The translations under genes and the position numbers were made by a program. Positions 34,282 to 42,640 of a DNA stretch of 64,000 bases are shown one piece after another; position 1 is the first letter of the stretch, and each line of letters starts with the position of its first letter. A model generated the notes under the pieces. It made no database searches. It saw only the letters and a list, made by a program, of their open reading frames with translations, and was not told where the DNA came from. Source of the DNA: Candidatus Aminicenantota bacterium (lineage in GTDB: Bacteria > Acidobacteriota > Aminicenantia > Aminicenantales > Saccharicenantaceae); contig JACIYI010000014.1 of NCBI GenBank assembly GCA_014360005.1, forward strand, positions 1 through 64,000. The letters are read 5' to 3'.

Positions 34282-34372
34282 TTGATTTTTTGGGAGCCTG
34301 AGCTTCCGGGAACCCAGGCCTTAGAAAGGTCGGAAGCGCCGAAGAGTGAAGATTCCGGGGGCTTTTTTTTTT
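34282..34372 (+). ncRNA. Candidate structured small RNA with intrinsic terminator
   Basis: About 91 nt between a strong promoter and a 10-T run. A hairpin pairs GCTTCC (34302-34307) and GGCCTT (34317-34322) with AAGGTC (34326-34331) and GGAAGC (34332-34337), leaving GGGAACCCA as a 5' bulge and AGA as loop. AGCC (34295-34298) can pair with GGCT (34360-34363) to close the structure ahead of the T-run. GGAA could instead pair with the later TTCC, so two folds may compete. I do not recognise the family; it is not a tRNA, SRP RNA or 6S RNA by eye. A riboswitch-like attenuator is possible, but no gene follows for 700 bp. Confidence 0.4.
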
Positions 34373-35066
34373 CAGGCTTTCAGATTAATCACGAGGATCG
34401 TTGAGCATGCTCGGGGTACTCAATGATAGCATGGGAAAGAAGGGAACCGGATTCTTTATCTGACCAACGGAGATCAGCTTATCCATTAAAAGCTGGCTTG
34501 CATTTTTCTTCCTGGAAAAAGGGGAGGGGTGAGAGCACGTCTTCGGTTCGCATTTTTCCCTGCCATTCTAATGAGTCTCGCCGGGCTGATCTGTTGAATC
34601 AATCTTGGGCAAAGGGCACAACGCCAGTGGTCAACCCTGGCTCTCTGCCAGCGCCACCCTGCGCCACCCGGGCTTCAGGCCCTGTGAGTCTGGTAATCAT
34701 CTGGTCGCGACGGGCCAGCATTAATAAATTTATCTAATGCGCTGTTTAAGGCGCCGTCTTGGATTTTGCGGCTGCGTGCCTGCATCGGCGGTAGCCTGTC
34801 CCGGCCATCCCGCATATTTCATTAATTATGAATAACTTAAAATCGGGACACAATACTCGTTTCCCAATTTTTCCCGACAGAAGGTTGGGCAATGCCACGT
34901 GCCATCCCGATGTCCCGATGTTACAAATTACAGAATAACTAATGCGAATAGCAGAATAAGTAGGATATTGGCGCCCAAGGGGCAGTCAGGGGCATTCTGG
35001 AGCTACTCAGGAGCATGCAGCAGCAAGCAGCGGCACTCACGGACCCAAAATAGGCCCTAATAACCG
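34373..35066. other. Intergenic region with a repeat end
   Basis: About 700 bp without a supported gene. It holds the inverted terminal motif GGGACACAATACTCG (34845-34859) and the string GCCTGCATCGGCGGTAGC, which recurs at about 40328. A 104-codon frame at 34423-34737 lacks a ribosome-binding site and homology I can recognise. Confidence 0.5.
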
Positions 35067-35456
35067 ATGAAAAAATCGGACCTGCTTGTGGAAATTAAGT
35101 AAATAAACGGGCACTGCCCTGTATATAAGGCCGGAGATTCTTTCCGAATAGCCGACGGGTTCATCCTGAGGTGCGACCGTGACAGGGCGATCTGCCTGCA
35201 TTCGCTTGCTTCACTGATGCCTTATTATGTGGCTTTAAGCCGGGGCGCCAGTCCGGTCGAGCTGGGCCTGGCCCGGGAAGGCGAGGTGGCTTATGTCCAG
35301 TGCCTGGATCCCTGCCATCTTACTGGCGGCGGGACGGTGGTTTTTGCCGTCAAGAGGGGACACCTGCAGGTGTCCCCGGTCCGGATAAGGCAGAAGAAGG
35401 GGCCAAAAAGGGGACATCTGCAGGTGTCCCCTCTTGGAAGGAAGAAGGAGACCTAA
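35067..35456 (+). pseudogene. TIGR04076-like protein gene with in-frame stop and repeat-extended 3' end
   Basis: From the ATG at 35067 the frame reads MKKSDLLVEIK, then TAA (35100-35102), then INGHCPVYKAGDSFRIADGF and MPYYVALSRGASPVELGLAR, then YVQCLDPCHLTGGGTVVFAV. This is the full TIGR04076 pattern (GHCPVYK..GD, a second Cys pair, YVQCLDP, GGGTVVF). The stop falls where the family has continuous sequence, so it is a nonsense mutation unless translation restarts at a later codon such as ATG 35217. The normal end (VFAVKR) runs straight into a palindromic repeat, adding about 31 residues partly encoded by the repeat (GHLQVSP twice). The final TAA overlaps the next ATG (TAATG). The family's function is unknown. 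Confidence 0.7.
35356..35431. repeat. Close palindrome pair inside a coding frame
   Basis: Two 22-bp palindromes at 35356-35377 and 35410-35431 (the second with CATCTGCAG, one mismatch), only 54 bp apart start to start. They lie within the 3' end of the TIGR04076-like frame and just before the ribosome-binding site of the next gene. Confidence 0.85.
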
Positions 35457-35821
35457 TGAGCACACCGTTTATCATCAAGATCGTTGGGCTTTTCCTGGGT
35501 GTGGTGGCGCGCTCGCTCATTCCGTGGCTGCGCAAGCTCCGCGCAGGCCAGGTCCACGGCTTTGACCGCCGCTACTTCTACTCGGCGCTGGCCACCTTCA
35601 TCCTCGGCATAATCCTCACCCTGGTGCTCTTCCCCCAGTTCAAAGACGATGCCGCCGGCCTCGACCCCGCTAACCCGCCAGGCTTCGAAGCTTACTTCCG
35701 CCTGTTCTGCCTGGCCTTTGGCCTGGGATTCGGCTGGAACGCCATGGTGCTGGAAGCCGGCCAGTGGGCCAACTGGTTCCTCACCGATGACGACAAAACC
35801 GCAAAAATCGGGACACCATGA
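35456..35821 (+). CDS. Small hypothetical membrane protein
   Basis: 121 residues from the ATG at 35456, with AAGGAG upstream. About three hydrophobic helices (IIKIVGLFLGVVARSLIPWL, YSALATFILGIILTLVLF and FRLFCLAFGLGFGWNAMVLE). The C-terminal AKIGTP is encoded by an AAAAATCGGGACACC repeat unit, so the repeat forms the end of the gene. It overlaps the next gene by 4 bp (ATGA), suggesting coupled translation. The family is not recognised; it may be a holin-like or accessory envelope protein, which is speculation. Confidence 0.65.
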   Translation: MSTPFIIKIVGLFLGVVARSLIPWLRKLRAGQVHGFDRRYFYSALATFILGIILTLVLFPQFKDDAAGLDPANPPGFEAYFRLFCLAFGLGFGWNAMVLEAGQWANWFLTDDDKTAKIGTP

Positions 35822-36123
35822 AAATCCAAAATTTTCGCATTTACCTGCGCCAGCTCGCCGACCACCAATGCCCTCGCTGCGGCGACCGCCTCAACCGCCG
35901 CCCGCGCCTCCTCTGGCAGAAAGCCGTTTCCTTCGCCCTTCCCCTCCGCCACTATAAATGCTCGGGCTGCAGCGGCCGCTTCTTTGCCTTCTCCCCGCGC
36001 TGGAATCGCATGAACGTCGTTGAAAAATTCCTTCGGGCTGTGGCCACGGTTGTTGTGCTGCTGGTCGCACTTTTCGCCTCCCTGATCATAGTCTGGGAAA
36101 TCATGGTTCGCCTCATGGTCTAA
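35818..36123 (+). CDS. Zinc-ribbon membrane protein
   Basis: 101 residues. CPRC (about 18-21) and CSGC (about 48-51) form a zinc ribbon on the cytoplasmic side, followed by one C-terminal membrane helix (VATVVVLLVALFASLIIVWE). The start overlaps the preceding stop (ATGA). The family is not recognised. Together with the preceding membrane protein it forms a short operon just ahead of a papain-like peptidase. Confidence 0.65.
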   Translation: MKIQNFRIYLRQLADHQCPRCGDRLNRRPRLLWQKAVSFALPLRHYKCSGCSGRFFAFSPRWNRMNVVEKFLRAVATVVVLLVALFASLIIVWEIMVRLMV

Positions 36124-36174
36124 ACCGGGGGACATAATCCCCCTTTAAATCATAAAGAAAGGGGAACCGATTAA

Positions 36175-37146
36175 ATGACACCAACCTTAACCCCGCCCGC
36201 AGCTTCCAAACGCGGCATGGGTTGGCTGCCGGACCGCCCAGACTTCCGCGACTACCACGAAGCCACCGGCGCCATCCGCGAGATCCTTGACGTCGGAGAA
36301 ATGGTTAAGCGGGAGCTCGCCAAAAACCACAGAGCCTCTATTGACTCGATCAAGCTGCCCAGCGTTCCGCCCCTCAGCCGCCGGGTTAAAGCCGACTCTC
36401 TCCCCGCTTCCGTTGACCTCCGCGACTACTGCTCGCCCGTAGAAGACCAGGGTCAGCTCGGCTCCTGCACCGCTCACGCCGGCGTCGGCCTCATTGAGTA
36501 CTACGAGCGACGTGCCTTCGGCCGCCACCTGGATGCCTCGCGCCTCTTCCTCTACAAAGCCACCCGCAACCTGATGAAGCTCCGCGGCGATACTGGCGCC
36601 TACCTCCGGACCACCATGGGCGCCATGGTTCTTTTTGGCGTGCCGCCGGAATCCTACTGGCCCTACACCGATGACCCCAGCGCCTTTGACCGCGAGCCCA
36701 CTGCCTTCTGCTACGCCTTCGCCCAGAACTTCCAGACCATAAAGTACTTCCGCCACGACCCGGCCGGCGCTACCCCCAAAGCCGTCCTCCACAGCCTTAA
36801 GGCCTACCTCTGGCGCGGTTTCCCCTTCATCTTCGGCTTTTCCGTTTACAATTCCATTGAGCAGGCTGAAACCACCGGCCGCATCCCGTTCCCGTCCTCC
36901 CGCGAGCGCCTGGATGGCGGGCACGCCATCATGGCCGTCGGCTACGACGACTCCCTTGAAATCACCAACAAATTCGGCTCTGTCAAAACCAAAGGCGCTC
37001 TGCTCATCCGCAACTCCTGGGGCACCACCTGGGGTGATGGCGGCTACGGCTGGCTTCCTTACGACTACGTCCTCCGCGGCCTGGCCGAAGACTTCTGGTC
37101 CATCCTCAAGAAGGAATGGGTGGACACCGGCGCCTTCGCCGAGTAA
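36175..37146 (+). CDS. Papain-family (C1A) cysteine peptidase, copy 1
   Basis: 323 residues without a signal peptide. The catalytic site is complete: Gln92 and Cys98 in VEDQGQLGSCTAHAG, His250 in DGGHAIMAVGYDD, Asn280 in IRNSWGTTWGDGGYG. The MGWLPDRPDFRDY start and VDLRDYCSPVEDQ are typical of bacterial C1 peptidases in which a short prosegment precedes the mature start. A paralogue of exactly the same length lies at 40504-41475. AAAGGGGAACC precedes the ATG. Strong C-ending codon use matches the GC-rich flank. A cytosolic or unconventionally exported protease; the substrate is unknown. Confidence 0.92.
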   Translation: MTPTLTPPAASKRGMGWLPDRPDFRDYHEATGAIREILDVGEMVKRELAKNHRASIDSIKLPSVPPLSRRVKADSLPASVDLRDYCSPVEDQGQLGSCTAHAGVGLIEYYERRAFGRHLDASRLFLYKATRNLMKLRGDTGAYLRTTMGAMVLFGVPPESYWPYTDDPSAFDREPTAFCYAFAQNFQTIKYFRHDPAGATPKAVLHSLKAYLWRGFPFIFGFSVYNSIEQAETTGRIPFPSSRERLDGGHAIMAVGYDDSLEITNKFGSVKTKGALLIRNSWGTTWGDGGYGWLPYDYVLRGLAEDFWSILKKEWVDTGAFAE

Positions 37147-37149
37147 CAA

Positions 37150-37233
37150 ATGAGATTAAAAATGTTGGCAGATATTTTTGAGCTACTTGCATCAGTTTTG
37201 ATACCTATACTTATCATATATTTTAATTGGTAA
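37150..37233 (+). CDS. Very small membrane peptide (27 aa)
   Basis: MRLKMLADIFELLASVLIPI followed by LIIYFNW, starting three bases after the peptidase stop. One hydrophobic helix. No ribosome-binding site is evident, but its tight placement suggests read-on translation. AT-rich compared with the gene before it. It may be a chance frame. Confidence 0.3.
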   Translation: MRLKMLADIFELLASVLIPILIIYFNW

Positions 37234-37389
37234 ATGCCAAAAAAGTATGGTGGGCATATAATTCCTAAGGGGAACGAATTTTTTTTGGATTGGAATAGAA
37301 GGACAAAATTTGCTTCTAATATGATCAATATTTTTTCGATATTGGCGATAATTTTTTGCTTAATTGCTTTTATATTAAGGCATAATTGA
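37234..37389 (+). CDS. Small membrane protein (51 aa)
   Basis: The ATG immediately follows the stop of the 27-codon frame. The sequence opens MPKKYGGHIIPKGNEFFLDW and has a C-terminal helix (MINIFSILAIIFCLIAFIL). Family unknown. AT-rich. From 37390 to the dehydrogenase gene at 37571 nothing else is seen. Confidence 0.35.
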   Translation: MPKKYGGHIIPKGNEFFLDWNRRTKFASNMINIFSILAIIFCLIAFILRHN

Positions 37390-37570
37390 CGGATACCAAA
37401 GATTTACAAAAATAAAAATTTGTCATATAAACGAACTATAAAATTTTCAGACAAGATGAAGCTGAAAAGACGGGATTACGCAGAAAAGGGAAAATATTTG
37501 TTGATTATAAAGGCAAATCAGGAAATTAGGAAATATGTAGGGTGTCCCCATTTTCTTTAAAGGAGCCAAG

Positions 37571-38863
37571 ATGAACATAGCAGTAATTGGACTCGGATAT
37601 GTGGGCCTGCCCCTTGCCCTCCAGTTCGCCCGGGCCGGCGCGACCGTCATCGGCCTGGACATTGACCCGGACAAAGTCGCTTCCCTCAACTCCGGCCGGA
37701 GCTACATCAAGCACATCTCAGACGCCGACATCGCCTCCGCCCTCTCTACCTCCCGCCTCTCCGCCTCCACCGACTTCTCGCTCATCCGCACTGCCCCCGC
37801 CCACGCCGTCATCATCTGCGTCCCGACCCCGCTCACCAAGCAGCGTGAGCCCGACATCTCCTACATCCTCAACACCGCCCGGGCCATCGCCCCGCACCTC
37901 GTCCCCGGCACGGTCGTCGTCCTTGAATCCACCACCTTCCCCGGCACCACCGACGAATACCTGCGCCCCGTCCTGGAGCAGGGCTCGGGCCTTATCGCCG
38001 GCCGCGATTTCCACCTGGCTTTTTCCCCCGAGCGCGAAGACCCCGGCAACCCTCAAAGCCGCGTTTCTGAGGTCCCCAAAGTCATCGGCGGCCTCACCCC
38101 GCTCTGCCTCCAGAAAGCCATGGAAGTCTACCGCCTGGCCGTCAAAACCCTGGTCCCTGTCTCCTCCTGCCGCACAGCCGAAGCGGTCAAGCTCCTGGAA
38201 AACATCTTCCGCTCAGTCAACATCGCCCTGGTCAACGAACTCAAGATGGTCTACTCGGCTATGGGCATAGACATCTGGGAAGTCATTGAGGCGGCCAAAA
38301 CCAAGCCCTTTGGCTTTATGCCGTTCTACCCCGGTCCCGGGCTCGGCGGCCACTGCATCCCCATAGACCCGTTCTACCTCACCTGGAAAGCCCGCGAATA
38401 CGGACAGACGACCCGCTTCATTGAGCTGGCCGGCGAAATCAACACCCGCATGCCCGAATACGTCGTCTCTCGCACCATAGAAGCCCTCAACCACCACGGC
38501 AAGCCGCTCAAAGGCAGCAAAATCCTGGTCATCGGCCTGGCTTACAAAGCCGACGTGGATGACGAGCGCGAGTCGCCCTCCTACTACCTGATGGACCTTC
38601 TAACTAAATACGGCGCCGAAGTTTCTTACTACGACCCCTACATCCCGGTGATTAAGCCCACCCGCGAGCATTCCCACTGGGCCGGCACCAGGTCCGTCAC
38701 CTGGGACGAGCCAACCATCTCCAGCTTTGATGCCTGCATCATCTCTACGGCCCACAAGGTGATTAACTGGGAAGAGCTGGCAAAATGGAGCAAATGCATT
38801 ATTGATACGAGGAATACTATGGCCGGTGTAAAAACCGCCCCACATCAGGTCTGGAAAGCTTAG
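37571..38863 (+). CDS. UDP-N-acetylglucosamine 6-dehydrogenase (WbpA-like)
   Basis: 430 residues. The N-terminal Rossmann domain starts IAVIGLGYVGLPLALQFARA, followed by the central dimer domain. The catalytic Cys lies in PGPGLGGHCIPIDPFYLTWK. The C-terminal domain has KILVIGLAYKADVDDERESP and ends with CIIDTRNTM. The GGHCIPIDP..LTW pattern separates UDP-GlcNAc and UDP-ManNAc dehydrogenases (WbpA, WecC) from UDP-glucose ones. It oxidises the C6 hydroxyl of UDP-GlcNAc to the uronic acid, the first step of the WbpA-B-E-D route; B, D and E homologues lie downstream. Codon use is GC-rich, unlike the AT-rich genes after it. AAAGGAGCC precedes the ATG. Confidence 0.92.
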   Translation: MNIAVIGLGYVGLPLALQFARAGATVIGLDIDPDKVASLNSGRSYIKHISDADIASALSTSRLSASTDFSLIRTAPAHAVIICVPTPLTKQREPDISYILNTARAIAPHLVPGTVVVLESTTFPGTTDEYLRPVLEQGSGLIAGRDFHLAFSPEREDPGNPQSRVSEVPKVIGGLTPLCLQKAMEVYRLAVKTLVPVSSCRTAEAVKLLENIFRSVNIALVNELKMVYSAMGIDIWEVIEAAKTKPFGFMPFYPGPGLGGHCIPIDPFYLTWKAREYGQTTRFIELAGEINTRMPEYVVSRTIEALNHHGKPLKGSKILVIGLAYKADVDDERESPSYYLMDLLTKYGAEVSYYDPYIPVIKPTREHSHWAGTRSVTWDEPTISSFDACIISTAHKVINWEELAKWSKCIIDTRNTMAGVKTAPHQVWKA

Positions 38864-38918
38864 ACAAAATTCTTCTCAGCATATCGTCTTTCTTTTCATT
38901 AAAGAAATGGAGCCTAAA

Positions 38919-39071
38919 ATGGCAATATTATTAAAGCCACATTTAGATATGAATTTTGGAGATGATTTATTAATTAGGTGCTTAGTAAAAAATATGCTCC
39001 AGCATAATTTTTATATTTATTCAAATGATATCTCAAAATTGGATTCTTTTTTAGATTTGAGTAATAGCTGG
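38919..39071 (+). pseudogene. N-terminal stub of a polysaccharide pyruvyl transferase-like gene
   Basis: From the ATG at 38919 (GGAG seven bases upstream) the frame reads MAILLKPHLDMNFGDDLLIR, then CLVKNMLQHNFYIYSND and so on. NFGDDLLIRCLV fits the N-terminus of the polysaccharide pyruvyl transferase family. The frame enters the IS256 element at about 39072 and stops at 39095. No continuation is found past the element, so the rest of the gene has been lost. Confidence 0.5.
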
Positions 39072-39946
39072 TGTATAAGAATGTTCGCAATTTGATCTAG
39101 GAGGATGAGCCATCGTAATGTCTCCTTTTAAAGACTTCAACCTTAAGAAAGGAGGTTTTTATTTACGATGGCTCACAGAGATTATAAGACAATTTTACAG
39201 GGATTGCTAACGGGATTTTTGGTGGAGGAGGATCCGATAAAGGCCAGGCTGGAGTGGTGGTTGACGGAGCTGATGCGGGTGGAGGTGGAAGCCAGGGTTG
39301 GAGCACCGAAGGGCGAGCACAGCAGGGAAAGGAAGACCAACTATTCCGGGTATCGGGTGAGGCGGGTACGGATGTTTATCTCTGATGCTCATCAAGGTAT
39401 TCAGGCAGCAGTGAAGAAGGAGTGGCTGGGAGCGAGCTGGCAGAGATGCAAGGTGCACTTTATGAGGAACATCCTGGCCAGGGTGGCTCATAAAGATAAG
39501 GCTCCATTAGCAGAGAGGCTAAAACAGATCTGGCTTCAGCCGGTGAGAAGAAGTGCTGAGAGGCTGGCAGAGCTGATCATAAAAGAGTATGAGGAGAAGT
39601 ATCCTGAGGCTATGCGTTGCCTGGAGGAAGGCCTGGAGGACTCATTGCAGTTCTATAACTTTCCGGAGATAGATAAACGCCGTATCTCCTCTACGAATGT
39701 TCTGGAGAGGACCAACCGGGAGATAAGACGGAGGAGCAGGGTGGTTGGAGTGTTTTCTTCCATTGAGTCGTATCTTAGATTAGTCACTGCTTATCTTATC
39801 GAGTACACTGAGGACTGGGCTAATGAGAATGCCTATATCAAAGCTGATAAGCTGGGGCCGCTGTTGGAGCAAGAACTGGCTCAGGCAGCTAATTAGGAGC
39901 TAAAAATGGAGTGCTTACGATGGCCAAATCGCGAACAAAACTTGAC
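39072..39946 (+). mobile_element. IS256-family deletion derivative, copy 2
   Basis: 875 bp. The left end reads TGTATAAGAATGTTCGCAAT and the right end, read inward, TGTCAAGTTTTGTTCGCGAT, giving inverted repeats around TGTTCGC. Closely similar throughout to 260-1136. It is inserted in a glycan-biosynthesis gene. No clear target duplication was seen. Confidence 0.75.
39168..39896 (+). pseudogene. Internally deleted IS256/mutator-family transposase
   Basis: 242 residues, preceded by AAAGGAGG. It carries the same internal deletion as the copy at 315-1058. NYSGYRVRR is followed directly by VRMFISDAHQG, so the first catalytic Asp region is gone, while QRCKVHFMRN, the second Asp and LERTNREIRRR with the Glu remain. 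The frame is open throughout and the conserved Cys is retained, so this copy is the better preserved one. It may be translated and act as an inactive or interfering transposase. Confidence 0.75.
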
Positions 39947-40503
39947 ATGGCCGCGGTGCACTCTTGCAAAGTTCATAGTAAGTAAGGGGGTATATTTTCT
40001 GTCATCTGGGCTTCCTCCTTTCTGATAAGAGTTTCAACAAAATATTTAATGGAGGAAGCCCTGCTTTTTCAAGCACTAACCTAATAAATCTCCCCGCCTC
40101 TTCTAACCCAACTCCGATCGCTGGACTGCCGCCCCGCTGCTTCCAGGTACTCCCCTTAGACTGGATACCATGTCTTAACCCGAAAGAAAGGTCATCTTGA
40201 CAAAAAAACACCATTTTTGTAGATATCAAATATGCTCCATATTTTAACCCGCTTTGAAGTTAGAGCGGATAGAACTATAAATTAATGCGCCAGACGGAGC
40301 GCGGTCTCTTCAAAAGCGGCCTTGAGCCTGCATCGGCGGTAGCATATTTTTCGACTTTAGGCTAATGCATTGATAATAAATAAGATAAGCAAGAAGGGCA
40401 AATTTAAAAAGCCAGATTAGAAAAGCCAGAAGCCAAAAAATCAGCTCTCAGGAAGGGGTAAATAAAGGAATGAAGAAATGAAGGGAGAAACAATTTAATA
40501 CCA
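39947..40503. other. Intergenic region without a supported gene
   Basis: About 560 bp between the IS256 element and the second C1 peptidase. It contains GCCTGCATCGGCGGTAGC, shared with about 34780, but no ORF with motif or ribosome-binding support. Confidence 0.5.
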
Positions 40504-41475
40504 ATGTCAGCCAAAGAAGAAAAATCAGGGTCGCCGGCCAATTGCAATTCAAAACGGGCCATGGGGTGGTTACCGGATCCACCGGATTTTCGGGATTACA
40601 GCGAGACGCATCCGGAGATAGATGGGATTATCGTCGAAGGAATAAAGTCAGAAAAAATAAAGGCAGGGCGTCATAGCAAAGACAGAAATGCCCCGTTGCC
40701 TTTCAGCCGGACCTTCGCGGCCTCCGACCTTCCGCCCTCCGTTGCCCTTCGTTCCTACTGCTCGCCGGTTGAAGACCAGGCGAATCTTGGCTCGTGCACC
40801 GCTCATGCTGGCGTTGGGCTGATTGAATATTATGAGCGGCGTTCTTTCGGGCGTCATACCGATGCCTCGCGCCTTTTCCTCTACAAGGTGACGCGCAACC
40901 TGATGAAACTTAAGGGCGATAGCGGTGCTTATCTTCGCACCACCATGGGAGCGATGGTTCTTTTTGGCGTGCCACCGGAATCCTACTGGCCGTATACCGA
41001 TAAGGAAGAGTCGTTTGACCGCGAGCCGTCAGCTTTTTGTTATGCTTTTGCTCAGAACTACCAGGCGATAAAATATTTTCGCCATGACCCGGCCGGCTCG
41101 AAACCGGCGGATGTTCTCCACAGCCTGAAGGCTTACCTGGCCAAGGGCATGCCGTTTATCTTTGGTTTTTCGGTTTATAACTCGATTGAGCAGGCCGAGG
41201 AGACCGGCTTCATTCCATTTCCATCTCCACGCGAGCGGATGGAAGGCGGCCATGCCGTGATGGCAGTCGGTTATGACGACAGGCTCGAGATTACCAACAA
41301 CTTCAGCCATGAGAAGACCAGGGGAGCACTGCTTATCCGCAACTCCTGGGGGACAGGCTGGGGAGACCACGGCTACGGCTGGCTGCCTTATGAGTATGTG
41401 CTGCGTGGCCTGGCCGAAGACTTCTGGAGCATCTTGAAGAAGGAGTGGGTGGACACCAGCGCCTTCGCGGAGTGA
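40504..41475 (+). CDS. Papain-family (C1A) cysteine peptidase, copy 2
   Basis: 323 residues, the same length as copy 1 at 36175-37146 and highly similar from about residue 70 onward. Cys98 (QANLGSCTAHAG), His (EGGHAVMAVGYDD) and Asn (IRNSWGTGWGDHGYG) are conserved. The N-terminal 70 residues diverge (EIDGIIVEGIKSEKIKAG). The TTACCGGATCC/CCGGAT codon choices are less C-biased than in copy 1, so the duplication is not recent or the copies came by different routes. It sits in the middle of the polysaccharide locus, between the IS256 element and the 4-epimerase gene. Confidence 0.92.
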   Translation: MSAKEEKSGSPANCNSKRAMGWLPDPPDFRDYSETHPEIDGIIVEGIKSEKIKAGRHSKDRNAPLPFSRTFAASDLPPSVALRSYCSPVEDQANLGSCTAHAGVGLIEYYERRSFGRHTDASRLFLYKVTRNLMKLKGDSGAYLRTTMGAMVLFGVPPESYWPYTDKEESFDREPSAFCYAFAQNYQAIKYFRHDPAGSKPADVLHSLKAYLAKGMPFIFGFSVYNSIEQAEETGFIPFPSPRERMEGGHAVMAVGYDDRLEITNNFSHEKTRGALLIRNSWGTGWGDHGYGWLPYEYVLRGLAEDFWSILKKEWVDTSAFAE

Positions 41476-41547
41476 CGCCGCGGATGCGACTTAATTAGCC
41501 TCAGCGAAAAACAAAAATAGAAAAGAATAAAGAGAGGAGATTGTTAA

Positions 41548-42543
41548 TTGAAAGTTCTTGTTACAGGTGGTGCAGGATTTATCGGCTCAAATCTATGTGA
41601 AAGGCTGGTTAAAGAAAACTATGAGGTCATCTGTCTCGATAATTTTATAACCGGGAAAAGAGAAAATATTAAAGATCTCCTTAATAAGGAAAATTTTTGC
41701 CTTATTGAGGGAGATATAAGGGACTATGAAACATGCCTCAAGGCAACCAGTGGTGTTGATATCGTTTTGCATGAGGCTGCCCTCGGTTCTGTGCCCCGTT
41801 CTATCGAAAACCCACTTCTGACTCATCAGTGCAACGTAGATGGATTTGTTAATGTTCTCAATGCCTCAAGGGAAAATAATGTCGAAAGATTTATTTACGC
41901 TTCTTCATCATCAGTCTATGGCGATTCCGATGTTTTGCCCCGTGTTGAGGATAAGATAGGTAATCCTCTATCTCCTTATGCGGTTACGAAACTAACCAAT
42001 GAACTTTATGCCAATAACTTTGCCAGAGTTTATGGGATAAAAGTGATTGGATTCCGTTATTTTAACGTCTTTGGCAAGAACCAGGATCCAGATAGTCCAT
42101 ATGCAGCAGTAATTCCACGCTTTATTAAAGCCTTATTAAACGGCCAATCGCCTATCATTTATGGCGACGGAGAAACGACCAGAGACTTCTGCTATGTTGA
42201 TAATGTTGTTGAAGCTAATTTGCTTGCAATGAAAACCGCTAATGAAAAAGCATTTAGGTCTGTCTTTAATATCGGTACTGGTCAACAGACTAGTCTTAAC
42301 GTATTATTCACAATAATCAAAAATAACTTGATGGATATATATTTAAGGAGCGGCAAATCTGAAAGGGCTAAAGCCATTGAAAGCATGCAAGTAAAATATG
42401 GGCCTTTTAGAAAAGGGGATATAAGGCATTCATTTGCGGAGATTACCAAAGCAAATTCCTTCCTTCGGTACAATCCGACAGTCAATATAAAAGAAGGTCT
42501 AAAACATACACTCAAATACTGCATAGATAGCGAAACTCTATAG
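41548..42543 (+). CDS. UDP-N-acetylglucosamine 4-epimerase (WbpP/TviC-like SDR)
   Basis: 331 residues. TTG start with GAGGAG upstream. The NAD site is VTGGAGFIGSNLCERLV; the catalytic pair is Tyr and Lys in SPYAVTKLTNELY, with Ser in YASSSSVYGD. ALGSVPRSIENPLLTHQCNV and RYFNVFGKNQDPDSPYAAVI are typical of WbpP/TviC extended SDR epimerases, which interconvert UDP-GlcNAc and UDP-GalNAc or the corresponding uronic acids. Next to the dehydrogenase and WbpB-E-D homologues it could supply galacto-configured sugars. AT-rich codon use begins here. Confidence 0.85.
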   Translation: MKVLVTGGAGFIGSNLCERLVKENYEVICLDNFITGKRENIKDLLNKENFCLIEGDIRDYETCLKATSGVDIVLHEAALGSVPRSIENPLLTHQCNVDGFVNVLNASRENNVERFIYASSSSVYGDSDVLPRVEDKIGNPLSPYAVTKLTNELYANNFARVYGIKVIGFRYFNVFGKNQDPDSPYAAVIPRFIKALLNGQSPIIYGDGETTRDFCYVDNVVEANLLAMKTANEKAFRSVFNIGTGQQTSLNVLFTIIKNNLMDIYLRSGKSERAKAIESMQVKYGPFRKGDIRHSFAEITKANSFLRYNPTVNIKEGLKHTLKYCIDSETL

Positions 42544-42640
42544 CTTAGAAAGAACAAAAACCTCTTGATTAAAAATCGAAAAGGCCAAATAATGTATCTA
42601 AATCTTGTGCCATTTATGGCATCATAAGGGATAAAAATTT

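Noticed and set aside
34282..34372. tRNA or SRP RNA at the candidate small RNA
   Set aside because: No T-loop consensus, no CCA-compatible acceptor stem, and no GGAA-tetraloop domain IV pattern.
34423..34737. 104-codon frame in the 34-35 kb intergenic region
   Set aside because: No ribosome-binding site or motif, and it lies in repeat-like DNA.
36187..37149. 320-codon antisense frame over the first C1 peptidase
   Set aside because: Gly/Ala/Val-rich shadow of a gene with strong C-ending codons; the plus-strand frame has a full catalytic site.
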